From Saccharibacillus qingshengii (lineage in GTDB: Bacteria; Bacillota; Bacilli; Paenibacillales; Paenibacillaceae), in contig NZ_JAAZWC010000021.1 in assembly GCF_013185195.1 (NCBI RefSeq), positions 25,839 to 89,838 on the forward strand: DNA of 64,000 bases, in the 5' to 3' direction. The notes under the pieces were generated by a model. That model saw nothing but the letters and a program-made list of their open reading frames with translations. It ran no database searches and was not told where the DNA came from. The position numbers were made by a program, and so were the translations under genes. Below, one piece after another: positions 44,980 through 53,461 of this stretch (position 1 is its first letter; each line of letters starts with the position of its first letter).

Positions 44980-45049
44980 ATGCAGTGAAGTTGTCGGAAC
45001 GGATATCCACACCGTCCGCCGCGGCAGCTTCAAAATGGAGGAATATCCG

Positions 45050-45868
45050 GTGCAAACGTCATGGCTGCGTCACAAAGGCTGGACCTACGGTTTTCGCACG
45101 ACGGTCCTGCTGTATTTTGTCGTATTGATTGTGCTTCCGATCGCAGGCGTCTACGTCTATGCGTTTACCGAAGGATGGATGCCGTTCTGGGAAAGTATCA
45201 CCGACCCGATCGCTTGGAAAGCGGTCCTGCTTACGCTTAAGCTTGCTTTGATCGCGACCGTTATCAATGTGCTGATCGGTACGATGATCGCCTGGGTGCT
45301 GGTCCGCTACCGGTTCCATGGAAGGGCGGTTCTGAACAGTCTCGTCGATCTGCCGTTCGCTCTGCCCACGGCCGTCGGGGGACTGATGATCCTGCTGCTG
45401 CTTGGCCCGAACAGCTGGGTTGGCGGCATTGCGGAGAAGCTGGGCTTTACGATCGTGTTCCATCAGCCGGCAATCGTGATCGCGATGGTGTTCGTGACGT
45501 TTCCTTTCGTCATCCGCGCGATTCAGCCGCTGCTTGAAGAGATGGACGCTTCGGCCGAAGAAGCTTCCTATACGCTTGGGGCTTCGCGCGCGGCGACCTT
45601 TTTCCGGGTCATTCTGCCGCAGATCGCGCCGGGTATCGTCGGAGGTGCGATGCTGGCCTTCTCGCGCGCGCTGGCCGAATTCGGTGCCGTCGTGCTCGTT
45701 GCGGGCAATATTCCGGCCAAAACGCTCACCGCTTCCGTATTCATCTACGGCGAAGTCGAGAGCGACAATAATCTGGGCGCGGCCGCCGTATCGGTGCTGC
45801 TGCTGACACTTTCGCTGCTGATCCTTTGGTTCATTAACCGGGTGCAGCGTCGGGGAGGGAGAGCGTAA
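45050..45868 (+). CDS. cysT: sulfate/thiosulfate ABC transporter permease CysT
   Basis: The product has 272 residues. GTG at 45050 is chosen because GGAGG sits 7-8 nt upstream; the ATG at 45035 would place that site inside the gene. Six membrane helices are visible. PTAVGGLMILLLLGPNSWVG and the EAA loop MDASAEEASYTLGASRAATFFRVILP near residue 168 are the CysT/CysU marks. It heads an operon with cysW (2-nt gap), cysA and sbp. Confidence 0.92.
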   Translation: MQTSWLRHKGWTYGFRTTVLLYFVVLIVLPIAGVYVYAFTEGWMPFWESITDPIAWKAVLLTLKLALIATVINVLIGTMIAWVLVRYRFHGRAVLNSLVDLPFALPTAVGGLMILLLLGPNSWVGGIAEKLGFTIVFHQPAIVIAMVFVTFPFVIRAIQPLLEEMDASAEEASYTLGASRAATFFRVILPQIAPGIVGGAMLAFSRALAEFGAVVLVAGNIPAKTLTASVFIYGEVESDNNLGAAAVSVLLLTLSLLILWFINRVQRRGGRA

Positions 45869-45870
45869 AC

Positions 45871-46668
45871 ATGAGAAAATTGTGGATCCTCCTGACCTAT
45901 CTCGTATTCGCCGTGCTGTTGGTCGCGCCGCTGGCCAAAATGGTGCAAAGCGCGTTCTCCAACGGCTGGACGGGCTTTGCCCAATCGATCAGCCGGCCCG
46001 AAGCGCTGCACGCGCTGATGATGACCGGCCTCGTCGTGCTCTGCGTAACGGTGCTCAACGGCATCTTCGGCATCATGACCGCGCTCTACCTCGTTCGGGG
46101 CAAATGGCTCGGCCGCCGGCTGCGCAGCGTCATGAACAGTATCGTCGATCTGCCTTACGCGGTATCTCCCGTCATCGGCGGATTGATGATCGTACTGCTG
46201 GTCGGACCGGATACGGCGATCGGCGCTTTTTTTGAAAAGATCGGGGTCAATATCGTCTACGCGTTCCCGGGCATGGTCATCGCGACGCTGTTCGTGACCT
46301 TTCCGCTGATGGTACGCGAAATTATGCCGGTGCTCGAAGAAATCGGCGACGACCAAGAGCAGGCTTCGGCCACGCTCGGCGCTTACGGCTGGACGACGTT
46401 CCGCCGCGTGACCTGGCCGTCGATCCGCTGGGGCGTCGCCTACGGGGCGGTGCTGACGGTCGCGCGCTCGATGGGCGAGTTCGGCGCGGTGCTCGTCGTC
46501 TCGGGCAACATCATCAACCGGACGCAGACGGCGACGACGCTCGTGTACCAGGACGTGGAAAATTTCAATATCGCGGCGGCCGGCGGGCTTGCGCTGGTTC
46601 TGGCGGCGTTCTCGGCTGGCCTGCTGCTGCTCATGGAATGGACGAAGAAAAGAAGGGAAGTGCATTAG
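45871..46668 (+). CDS. cysW: sulfate/thiosulfate ABC transporter permease CysW
   Basis: The 265-residue second permease has SPVIGGLMIVLLVGPDTAIG and the EAA loop EIGDDQEQASATLGAYGWTTFRRVTWPSI. The segment SMGEFGAVLVVSGNI is typical of CysW. The site GGGAGGGAGAG lies within the end of cysT. It forms the heterodimeric channel with CysT. Confidence 0.93.
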   Translation: MRKLWILLTYLVFAVLLVAPLAKMVQSAFSNGWTGFAQSISRPEALHALMMTGLVVLCVTVLNGIFGIMTALYLVRGKWLGRRLRSVMNSIVDLPYAVSPVIGGLMIVLLVGPDTAIGAFFEKIGVNIVYAFPGMVIATLFVTFPLMVREIMPVLEEIGDDQEQASATLGAYGWTTFRRVTWPSIRWGVAYGAVLTVARSMGEFGAVLVVSGNIINRTQTATTLVYQDVENFNIAAAGGLALVLAAFSAGLLLLMEWTKKRREVH

Positions 46669-46669
46669 G

Positions 46670-47737
46670 ATGCAGCATGTGGAGGTTCGCGGGCTGGACA
46701 AACATTTTGGCAGTTTCCATGCGGTAAAAGACGTCTCGTTCGATATTCAAAAAGGACATCTGATCGGTCTGCTCGGTCCGAGCGGCGGCGGCAAAACGTC
46801 GATCCTGCGCATGCTGGCGGGACTGGAAAGTCCCGATGCCGGCGAGATTCTGTTCCATGGAAAAAGGGTCAACCACCTGCCGCCGCAGGAGCGCGGCATC
46901 GGCTTCGTGTTCCAGAACTATGCGCTGTTCAAGCACATGACCGTGCACGAGAATATCGCGTACGGCCTGAAGGTGCAAAAGGCGTCCAAAGCGCAGATTC
47001 GCGAGCGCGTAGCGGAACTGGTCGAGCTGACCGGACTCAAAGGCTTCGAGCAGCGGTATCCGCAGCAGCTGTCGGGCGGACAGCGCCAGCGGGTCGCATT
47101 TGCGCGCGCGCTTGCACCGGAGCCCCAGCTGCTGCTGCTCGATGAGCCGTTCGCGGCGATCGACGCCAAGATCCGCCAGGAGCTGCGTTCGTGGCTGCGC
47201 GAGCTGATCGAGCGCGTCGGCATCACGTCGATCTTCGTCACGCACGACCAGGACGAAGCGATCGAAGTGGCGGACGAGATTATGGTCATCAGCCAGGGAC
47301 AGGTCGAGCAAAAAGGCACGCCGTGGGACATTTACAAAGAACCGGCTACGCCGTTCGTCGCTTCGTTTATCGGCGAGTCCACACAGATCGAACATGCGGT
47401 CAAGCTGCACGGATTCGATCTGGCCGCCCAGACGGACGGAACCCGCGCGCTGATCCGTCCGGAATACGTCGAGGTCGGCCGTCCGAGCGAGTTCCCGCTG
47501 CTGTCGGCGACCGAAGAAGGCGTCGTGCGCCATCTGCATTTCCGCGGCAGCCAGTGGCTGGTCGAGGTGCAGGTCGGCGACCAGCGCCTGATTACGTACC
47601 GTTCGTTGGAAAAAGAACCGCTGCAGATCGGAGATCCTGTGCGCGTGATGGTCCACCGGGCTTATCTGTACAACCGCCAGCGCAGCTGGATTGCGGAAAA
47701 TCGCTACAAAGTCGATCCGATGTCGATGATGATCTAA
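46670..47737 (+). CDS. cysA: sulfate ABC transporter ATP-binding protein CysA
   Basis: The product has 355 residues, with ATG 1 nt after the cysW stop. Walker A is GPSGGGKTS, Q-loop FVFQNYALF, signature LSGGQRQR, Walker B LLLLDEPFAAIDAK, H-loop FVTHDQDEA. A C-terminal TOBE-like domain (ALIRPEYVEVGRPSEFPLL, LHFRGSQWLVEVQV) completes it. DEPFAAIDAKIRQELR is the CysA form of the usual DEP.SALD. The substrate is assigned from the neighbouring genes. Confidence 0.93.
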   Translation: MQHVEVRGLDKHFGSFHAVKDVSFDIQKGHLIGLLGPSGGGKTSILRMLAGLESPDAGEILFHGKRVNHLPPQERGIGFVFQNYALFKHMTVHENIAYGLKVQKASKAQIRERVAELVELTGLKGFEQRYPQQLSGGQRQRVAFARALAPEPQLLLLDEPFAAIDAKIRQELRSWLRELIERVGITSIFVTHDQDEAIEVADEIMVISQGQVEQKGTPWDIYKEPATPFVASFIGESTQIEHAVKLHGFDLAAQTDGTRALIRPEYVEVGRPSEFPLLSATEEGVVRHLHFRGSQWLVEVQVGDQRLITYRSLEKEPLQIGDPVRVMVHRAYLYNRQRSWIAENRYKVDPMSMMI

Positions 47738-47816
47738 TCCGGCGTGACGATGGAATTTGGCGGTCTGCAGATTGGATTCTGGCAAAAGACGCATAGAAGG
47801 CGGAGGTGCGAAGCGG

Positions 47817-49031
47817 ATGAGACACGAACGTAAAACGGGCAGAGCTATGCTGCGCCCAAAACTTGCGGCCCAAAGCGAGGCAGCGAGCGGGATCGACGAG
47901 GCGAAACTTAAAGGCGATAGCGATCCGGCAGCGTTTGCAAAGGACAAAGCGTCAAACAAGCAGGGCGGACGCGCTCTGCGCAAGCGGCTGCCGGCGTTCG
48001 CGGCGTCGCTTGCCCTGCTGGGCTCCCTGCTTGCCGGCTGCGGCGGGCAAGTAGAGTCTGCGGAGAGCGGCGGCGCGCCGGCGCCCCAGGGCGACGTGAC
48101 GCTTGTTATCGGCGCTTACAGCGTCGTCAAAGATTCCGTGCAGGATATTATTCCGCTGTTTCAGCAGAAGTGGCAGGAAGAGACGGGGCAGACGGTCGTA
48201 TTCGAAGAATCTTATGAAGCCTCCGGTACGCAGGCGCGCGCCATTGTCGGCGGATTCGAAGCCGACGTCACGCTGCTGTCGCTTGAAGGCGATATCGACA
48301 AGCTGACCAAAGCCGGACTTGTCGACAAGACCTGGAAAGACAAACCGGAAGGCGGCATGATTACCCGTTCCGTTGCCGTGATCGGTACGAGGGAAGGCAA
48401 TCCGCTCGGGATCCGCAGTTTTGCCGATCTGGCGAAGCCCGGCGTCAAGGTGTTGTACCCGAACCCGAAGACGTCGGGCGGAGCGCAGTGGGACATCAAC
48501 GCGATCTACGGAGCGGGACTCAAAGAGTCGGAGCGCGAAACGGGAGCAAAAGATCCGGCTTTCGCCAAAGCGTTCCTGCAGTCGGTACACGCCAATATCG
48601 AATCGCTCGACAAAAGCGGCCGCGCTTCGATGGCGGCGTTCGAATACGGGGTCGGCGATGCGCTGGTGACTTACGAGAACGAGCTGGTCGCCCGAATCCA
48701 TCAAGGCGCCAAGTACGAAGTCGTCGTGCCGGACGATACGATTCTGATCGAGAATCCCGCTGCCGTCGTCGACGAGAATGTCGACAAGCACGGCACGCGC
48801 GATGTCGCGGAAGCTTTTCTGGATTTCCTGTGGTCGGAACAGGCGCAGCAGGTATTCGCGGAGAACGGATTCCGGCCCACGGAGGCTTCCGTATATGCGG
48901 AATTCCAAGCGGATTACCCGGAGCCGCCGGGATTGTTCGATATCGATTATCTGGGCGGTTGGAGCGAAGTCAGGGAGAAGCTGTATTCGAAGCGGGGGGT
49001 TTGGTATGAGGTGTTGGCGGGGGTGAGCTGA
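47817..49031 (+). CDS. sbp: sulfate-binding lipoprotein
   Basis: The 404-residue product starts at ATG 47817 (GGAGG 10 nt upstream). The mature domain has VIGAYSVVKDSVQDIIPLFQ, SYEASGTQARAIVGGFEADV, NPKTSGGAQWDINAIYG and the C-terminal sulfate-binding motif layout of Sbp/CysP. The lipobox LAGC carries Cys75. About 55 charged residues precede the hydrophobic core, far longer than a normal n-region. No ATG, GTG or TTG occurs in frame close to it. Sbp stands last in the operon, whereas it often comes first in relatives. The stop codon lies inside a long hairpin arm (49021-49036). Confidence 0.9.
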   Translation: MRHERKTGRAMLRPKLAAQSEAASGIDEAKLKGDSDPAAFAKDKASNKQGGRALRKRLPAFAASLALLGSLLAGCGGQVESAESGGAPAPQGDVTLVIGAYSVVKDSVQDIIPLFQQKWQEETGQTVVFEESYEASGTQARAIVGGFEADVTLLSLEGDIDKLTKAGLVDKTWKDKPEGGMITRSVAVIGTREGNPLGIRSFADLAKPGVKVLYPNPKTSGGAQWDINAIYGAGLKESERETGAKDPAFAKAFLQSVHANIESLDKSGRASMAAFEYGVGDALVTYENELVARIHQGAKYEVVVPDDTILIENPAAVVDENVDKHGTRDVAEAFLDFLWSEQAQQVFAENGFRPTEASVYAEFQADYPEPPGLFDIDYLGGWSEVREKLYSKRGVWYEVLAGVS

Positions 49032-49136
49032 TTTCGATCGTCGCTCGGGGTCGTTTTCCTCCTCTTTGATTGGAATAAGGGATTAGAGGAAGAGGAGGAA
49101 AGCCGAAAGTCGCTCCGATTCGAAATCAGCTCACCC
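49021..49136 (+). repeat. 116-nt long hairpin overlapping the sbp stop codon
   Basis: GGGTGAGCTGATTTCG (49021-49036) is the exact reverse complement of 49121-49136. A second perfect pairing, TTCCTCCTCTT against AAGAGGAGGAA, lies nearer the loop. The intervening parts pair loosely. There is no U tract at the 3' side. Whether it is a terminator, an mRNA protector or a small mobile palindrome is unclear. Confidence 0.7.
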
Positions 49137-49159
49137 TGTTCGAGGGTGGAGCAGAAGGA

Positions 49160-49201
49160 AAGGTCAAGGGCAAGGTCAAGGGCAAGAGCAAGGTCAAGGG
49201 A
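49160..49201 (+). repeat. tandem hexamer repeat, seven units
   Basis: AAGGTC and AAGGGC alternate over seven units with two single-base variants (AAGAGC, AAGGGA). A looser run of AAGGGC-like units continues near 49238-49258. An antisense frame through it reads LDLALALDLALDL and is not taken as a gene. Confidence 0.75.
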
Positions 49202-49270
49202 TGGGCTGGCCTTTGGCGGCGCCAAGTGCGAGTGCACAAGGGCAAGGGCAAAGGGGAAGGCGGAGGGGCT

Positions 49271-49455
49271 CTAACGAATCGTAGGATCGCTAAATCGGCT
49301 TCTAGAGCTTTTTTGAAACGTTAACGAATCCTCATATCGTTATGGGTCGCGTTTGGGATCAAAAGGCTGCTCCGGCATATGATTAGCGGTCTGACGATTC
49401 GTTAGATTTGGGAAAAGGCTTAAAATGCTTATATAGCGTTATAAGGATTCGTTAG
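49271..49455. repeat. 185-nt dyad-symmetric element of four 22-nt units
   Basis: Units at 49271-49292 and 49321-49342 read forward, and units at 49384-49405 and 49434-49455 read reversed. All four align without gaps to YTAACGAATCSTNNNANCGYTA. The offset is 50 nt in both pairs, and the whole is symmetric about 49363. The 28-nt spacers also match as inverted copies at about half their positions. With the hairpin and hexamers it fills the 637-nt gene-free gap after sbp. Confidence 0.8.
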
Positions 49456-49546
49456 CCTGCAAGCGAAGACGGCTGAATGAATCGAGTGAGTCAACGGGAA
49501 CAAGGGGCTGCGCCAGACAGCGCGGCGCGTTATGTGCGATGCATGC

Positions 49547-49592
49547 AAAAAAGCGTCAGAAGCGGGGAGTCCCCAAGCTCTGACGCTTTTTT
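49547..49592. terminator. bidirectional terminator
   Basis: AAAAAAGCGTCAGA (49547-49560) pairs with TCTGACGCTTTTTT (49579-49592), and a GGGG/CCCC hairpin forms the tip. It can end transcription of the sulfate operon and of the convergent small gene. Confidence 0.9.
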
Positions 49593-49668
49593 GTGCCGTG
49601 CTGCGCTGCTGCTGTCCATGATAAGCGGCAGGTAGGTGCAGGCGCGAGCGGGTATGCGGTATCGCGTT

Positions 49669-49875
49669 TTATTTTCGGCCCCGGCGCATGCCGCTGAGTT
49701 CGAACGTCATATAAATGACGCCGCCGATCACGACGCCTGCGATCAAGGCTGCGACAAAAGACGAGGTCATAATGGACACGTAATGGGCGCCGGAACGGGA
49801 ATTCTGGAAAATACCGAGGATCAGTACCAGAACGAACGGAATCCAGAAGGATCGGGAAGTGAAGAATTTTTTCAT
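49669..49875 (-). CDS. small membrane protein with two helices (68 aa)
   Basis: The 68-residue product has two hydrophobic segments, near residues 11-24 (FWIPFVLVLILGIF) and 34-56 (IMTSSFVAALIAGVVIGGVIY), and a basic C-terminus RRGRK. AAGGAG stands 6 nt before the ATG on the minus strand, and a strong terminator lies downstream. No family is recognised. It would sit in the cytoplasmic membrane. Confidence 0.72.
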   Translation of the reverse strand: MKKFFTSRSFWIPFVLVLILGIFQNSRSGAHYVSIMTSSFVAALIAGVVIGGVIYMTFELSGMRRGRK

Positions 49876-50023
49876 GAGGTCTCCTTAGTTACGAATTCAA
49901 TACTTTCATTTCTTATATTATACCGGAGGAACGGCTCTGCGTCTGCGGCGGATTGTTTTTGGAGCGAAGAAAGTCGGGTATAATCGGAAGAGGACGAACA
50001 GGATGGGTAGGAAGGTGAGAGTT

Positions 50024-50803
50024 ATGGAAGAAGATCGATTGGTATTTTGGGGAACCGGGGATGCGATGGGCGTTCCGAGGGTCTACTGCGAATGCGGAGT
50101 ATGTGAAGAAGCCAGAACGACAGGAGTCAATCGGAGGCTGCGTTCGCTGGTTGCCGTGGAGCAGGGAGACCGCCGGTTTCTGATCGACTGCGGTCCCGAT
50201 TGGCGGATGCAGATGGAAGCCCGGGGCATCCGCACGGTAGATACGATCCTGGTCACGCATGCCCATTTCGATCATATCGGTGGGCTGCCGGAGTGGGCGG
50301 ATCAGTGCCGGTGGACCGGTGAGCGAGGAGTTTTGTATGCGCCGCAGGAGGTGCTGGAAGCGATCGGGGAACGTTATCCGTGGCTGAATCGGAATCTGGA
50401 GCTGCGTCCGGTAGAGCCGGGACTTGTGCTCGGCGGGTGGAAGATCTTCGGTTGGAGGGTCAATCACGGCCAGAACGGGTATTCCTATGCATATCGGTTC
50501 GAAAAAGAAAACTTCGTCTGGGTCTACTGCCCGGATTCGATCGGACTGTCCGACGAGGAAGTTCGGCCGATGCGACAAGCCGATTTGCTGGTGCTGGGAA
50601 CAAGCTTCGTTCAGGAAGACGCGAAGTATTCGACCCGTTCGGTATACGATATGCGCGAAGCCGCCGAATTGATCGCAGCAGTCGGCCCGGCCCGCACGCT
50701 GTACACGCATATGTCGCATGATGTCGATCTGAATCGGCTGCCGGAGCTGCCCGGAAACGTCTCGGCGGCGAGAACCGGTACTTTCGTGAAGTTGAAGCGA
50801 TAG
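50024..50803 (+). CDS. MBL-fold metallo-hydrolase (PhnP-like)
   Basis: The 259-residue hydrolase has the metal site THAHFDHIGGL (HxHxDH, near residue 77) and further ligand positions in THMSHDVD. An N-terminal pair CECGVCEEA resembles the extra zinc-binding cysteines of PhnP-type phosphodiesterases. FWGTGDAMGVPRVYCECGVC is the family start. ATG at 50024 follows GAAGGTGAGAGTT. No phn genes are nearby, so the substrate is open: a cyclic phosphodiester is possible. Confidence 0.85.
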   Translation: MEEDRLVFWGTGDAMGVPRVYCECGVCEEARTTGVNRRLRSLVAVEQGDRRFLIDCGPDWRMQMEARGIRTVDTILVTHAHFDHIGGLPEWADQCRWTGERGVLYAPQEVLEAIGERYPWLNRNLELRPVEPGLVLGGWKIFGWRVNHGQNGYSYAYRFEKENFVWVYCPDSIGLSDEEVRPMRQADLLVLGTSFVQEDAKYSTRSVYDMREAAELIAAVGPARTLYTHMSHDVDLNRLPELPGNVSAARTGTFVKLKR

Positions 50804-50841
50804 CCGCCTCACCCAAATCGAACATACGGAGGGATACGACC

Positions 50842-51144
50842 ATGACGCAAGATAAACAGGAAGAACGCAGAGATCACCAATCACCCGACCCGACGGATGA
50901 CCAGACGACCAATCTCAGAGATGACGGAACCATGCAGGAACGAACGGTCGAAGCGGAAGCCCCGGCCGACGAACGTCCGGATGCCCATGTCGGCAATATT
51001 CAGGGACAGGTAGATCCGCGCATGGCGGAAGCGGCTGCGGAGATTCAGGAAGAGCATGCCGACGCCGAAGCGCCCGCCGCGATCGACGAACCGGGATTGG
51101 ACCATCTCAGCCGCGAGCAAAAAGCGGAGCATACGGACCAATAA
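50842..51144 (+). CDS. small acidic hydrophilic protein (100 aa)
   Basis: The site ACGGAGGGATACGACC precedes the ATG. The product is rich in Asp, Glu, Gln and Ala, and lacks hydrophobic stretches, Cys and Trp, so it is likely disordered. It starts 38 nt after the hydrolase gene and may share its transcript. No homologue is recognised. Confidence 0.65.
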   Translation: MTQDKQEERRDHQSPDPTDDQTTNLRDDGTMQERTVEAEAPADERPDAHVGNIQGQVDPRMAEAAAEIQEEHADAEAPAAIDEPGLDHLSREQKAEHTDQ

Positions 51145-51187
51145 GCAATAAGCGGCTGCATCCTATTTTTTCAATCAGTCCGAAAGT

Positions 51188-51214
51188 CCGGAGCCGGATG
51201 GCTCCGGGCTTTTT
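51188..51214 (+). terminator. intrinsic terminator
   Basis: CCGGAGCC pairs with GGCTCCGG around GGAT, followed by GCTTTTTGCTTTTT. Confidence 0.82.
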
Positions 51215-51333
51215 GCTTTTTCGAAAAGATTCTCCTTTTTGCAAAAAAAGGTTTGGGGTTCCGCGTGAATAAGGTAAGCTACCGATAGGGAATTTTTCCC
51301 GATCAAGCAGACAAGCGGAGGCGATACGGGAAG

Positions 51334-52524
51334 ATGCGGAAGGAAACAGGCAGGCGGCAGCCCAAGCGGCGGGCGGAAGACGGTTTTTTGCGGCCAGGAC
51401 GGTTTTGGGCAGTATTTATCAGCATGGTTCTGCTCCTGTCGGTCGGTGCGATTCTGCCCGGCGGGCAGGCTTCGGCGGCGGGGAGCGTTTCGTCGATCGA
51501 AGCCGCGAAGCTCAAATCGATCAGCCGGCTCTATTTTTCGCTTCGCGACGACAAACAGCAGCTCTATACGCTGTATATCTTCGCAGGCGATGAACAGCGC
51601 CGAGTCACGGCCGAAGACGAAGTATGGGCCGGCGCTTCGCTTGGCGATGTGATCTATACCGGCAGCTACCGGGCGGCTTTGGTGAAGAATGGACAAAAAA
51701 CAGGCAAAGTCCAAGCGGTCAATCTGAACTATCGTGCGCTTAATGCGACCCGCAATGACAGCTTCCGTCTGCCGGGAGACCGTACGCGTCCGGACCTGCT
51801 CTTCCTGTCGGAAGCGGAGTCTTCCAACGTCAACTCGATTGCCGGGTTTATCGTCGCGGGAGGAGTGCTGCATTCGCTTGATTTTGCGAGCGAGAACGGC
51901 ACTCCGTTGGGGAAAAAGACGTACGCCGCTCCGGAAAGCGCCATGCGCGGACTGAGCGGCGGCCGGATTCAGACCCGGGTCTACGACAATGCAGCGGCTC
52001 GCTACTGGTTCGATACGTACAAGCTCAATCTTCAAGGACTGAAGCTTAAGCATGTCGATGACGCGTACCGGGCCGCACAAACCTGGCCGACCGGACAAGG
52101 AGCGCACGCTTTTCTCGATTCGGTGAAAAGTTTTGCCGTAAAAAGAACGCTCCCGGATCAACCGAAGATTCGGATCGGTATGACGGAGCGGCAGGTCCGG
52201 GCTGTTCTGGGCAGTCCGAAAGCCATCGAGAACTGGGAATGGGGAGCATATTTCGGATATGACAGCTTCTGGATCGGGTTTGACGCTTATGAAGAAAACG
52301 GCCGTATTCCCACAGGTTCGAAGACGGCGGAACTGACAACGTTTCTGGATGCAGGAACGTTCCTTCGGCTGAGCCAGGTCAGGGAATGGCTCGGCAGGCC
52401 GACCGACGAATACGAGAATGCCGACGAAGGCGGCTATATCTTGATGTACCGCTCCGGCAGTTCGATGCTGACTTTCAGCTACGAAGACGAATACAGCCCG
52501 ATCTACTCGTTCAGTATTTACTGA
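51334..52524 (+). CDS. secreted protein with DUF4309-like C-terminal domain
   Basis: The 396-residue product has a basic N-terminus and a signal peptide (FWAVFISMVLLLSVGAIL, cleavage probably after GGQASAA). Residues 50-190 are a beta-rich domain of unknown type. The C-terminal part contains IRIGMTERQVRAVLGSPKAI, the signature seen in DUF4309 and in BamE/SmpA-like folds, and a second similar strand LSQVREWLGRPTDEYE. No anchor is present, so it is probably released or held at the wall. The function is unknown. Confidence 0.75.
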   Translation: MRKETGRRQPKRRAEDGFLRPGRFWAVFISMVLLLSVGAILPGGQASAAGSVSSIEAAKLKSISRLYFSLRDDKQQLYTLYIFAGDEQRRVTAEDEVWAGASLGDVIYTGSYRAALVKNGQKTGKVQAVNLNYRALNATRNDSFRLPGDRTRPDLLFLSEAESSNVNSIAGFIVAGGVLHSLDFASENGTPLGKKTYAAPESAMRGLSGGRIQTRVYDNAAARYWFDTYKLNLQGLKLKHVDDAYRAAQTWPTGQGAHAFLDSVKSFAVKRTLPDQPKIRIGMTERQVRAVLGSPKAIENWEWGAYFGYDSFWIGFDAYEENGRIPTGSKTAELTTFLDAGTFLRLSQVREWLGRPTDEYENADEGGYILMYRSGSSMLTFSYEDEYSPIYSFSIY

Positions 52525-52545
52525 GTGTGATCCGTGCAAGCAGCA

Positions 52546-52577
52546 AAAAACCGGAAGCTGACCAGCTTCCGGTTTTT
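52546..52577. terminator. bidirectional terminator
   Basis: AAAAACCGGAAGCT (52546-52559) pairs perfectly with AGCTTCCGGTTTTT (52564-52577), between convergent genes. Confidence 0.92.
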
Positions 52578-52618
52578 CGTTTCGTCTAAAACATTGTCCA
52601 AGATCCGCCAAGCGGTTC

Positions 52619-53419
52619 TTATCGGCCCAATACGAATTTGTCGATCACGACTTTGACGCCGTCGTCGTTATTGCCAAGCGTAATATAGTCGGCGATCGCT
52701 TTGAGCGGTTCGATAGCATTGCCCATGGCTACGCCAAGACCTGCGGCTTCAAGCATCTCGTGGTCGTTCCAGGAGTCGCCGATCGCGATCGTTTCTTCCA
52801 GCGTACAGCCGAAGTAGTCGGCGAGGAAAGCGAGCGCATGGCCTTTGGTGCCTTCATGATGCATAATTTCGAGGAAGTGCGGCTTGGACTTGGTGATATG
52901 CACCTGATCGCCAAGCAGTTCATGCAGTTTCGGAGCCAGCTCGTCGAGGAAGTCGGGATCGTCGATGATAAGCATTTTTGGCGTAGGCTGCGAGAATAAT
53001 TTCTCAAAATCCGGCTCCAGGTAGAAGCGCGTATTGTTCAGCTGCGAATAAGCGATAAGCTTCTCGTTTTCTTCGCGCGCATACAGTTTGTCGTCGATAT
53101 ACGTTTGCAGATGCAGATTATGCTCCATGCAGTATTTGCCCAGTTTCAAAGCCGCTTCGACCGGAACATGGCGCTCCAGCAGCACTTTGCCGTCGATCAG
53201 GTTCTTGACCAATGCGCCCTGGTACGTAATGATCGGAACATTAAGTCCCGTTTGGGCGGCGAGCTGTTTGGCGGAAGCGTAAGCGCGGCCGGTAGCCAGC
53301 GTCACGACCACTCCGGCGGCAACGGCTTCTTCCAGCGCGGTCTGGGTCGCCGGCGTTACCTGTTTGTCGTCGTTAATCAGGGTGTCATCGATATCGATTG
53401 CAATCAATTTGTAAGTCAT
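52619..53419 (-). CDS. HAD superfamily phosphatase, Cof type
   Basis: The 266-residue enzyme has HAD motif I DIDDTLIND (residues 8-16), motif II ATGRAYA, motif III Lys in the cap-following region, and motif IV IGDSWNDHEML. The C2 cap lies between. It is the YidA/Cof group, which dephosphorylates sugar phosphates and similar small molecules. GACAGGAGAGAAACC precedes the start. The stop of the lipoate ligase gene is 42 nt upstream, so the two minus-strand genes may be co-transcribed. Confidence 0.92.
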   Translation of the reverse strand: MTYKLIAIDIDDTLINDDKQVTPATQTALEEAVAAGVVVTLATGRAYASAKQLAAQTGLNVPIITYQGALVKNLIDGKVLLERHVPVEAALKLGKYCMEHNLHLQTYIDDKLYAREENEKLIAYSQLNNTRFYLEPDFEKLFSQPTPKMLIIDDPDFLDELAPKLHELLGDQVHITKSKPHFLEIMHHEGTKGHALAFLADYFGCTLEETIAIGDSWNDHEMLEAAGLGVAMGNAIEPLKAIADYITLGNNDDGVKVVIDKFVLGR

Positions 53420-53461
53420 GGTTTCTCTCCTGTCCGAATCTGTATAGGGTTCTGTCTGTAT

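Noticed and set aside
48947..49237. 96-codon minus-strand frame across the hexamer repeat
   Set aside because: Half of it is the translated repeat (LDLALALDLALDL) and the rest is antisense to sbp.
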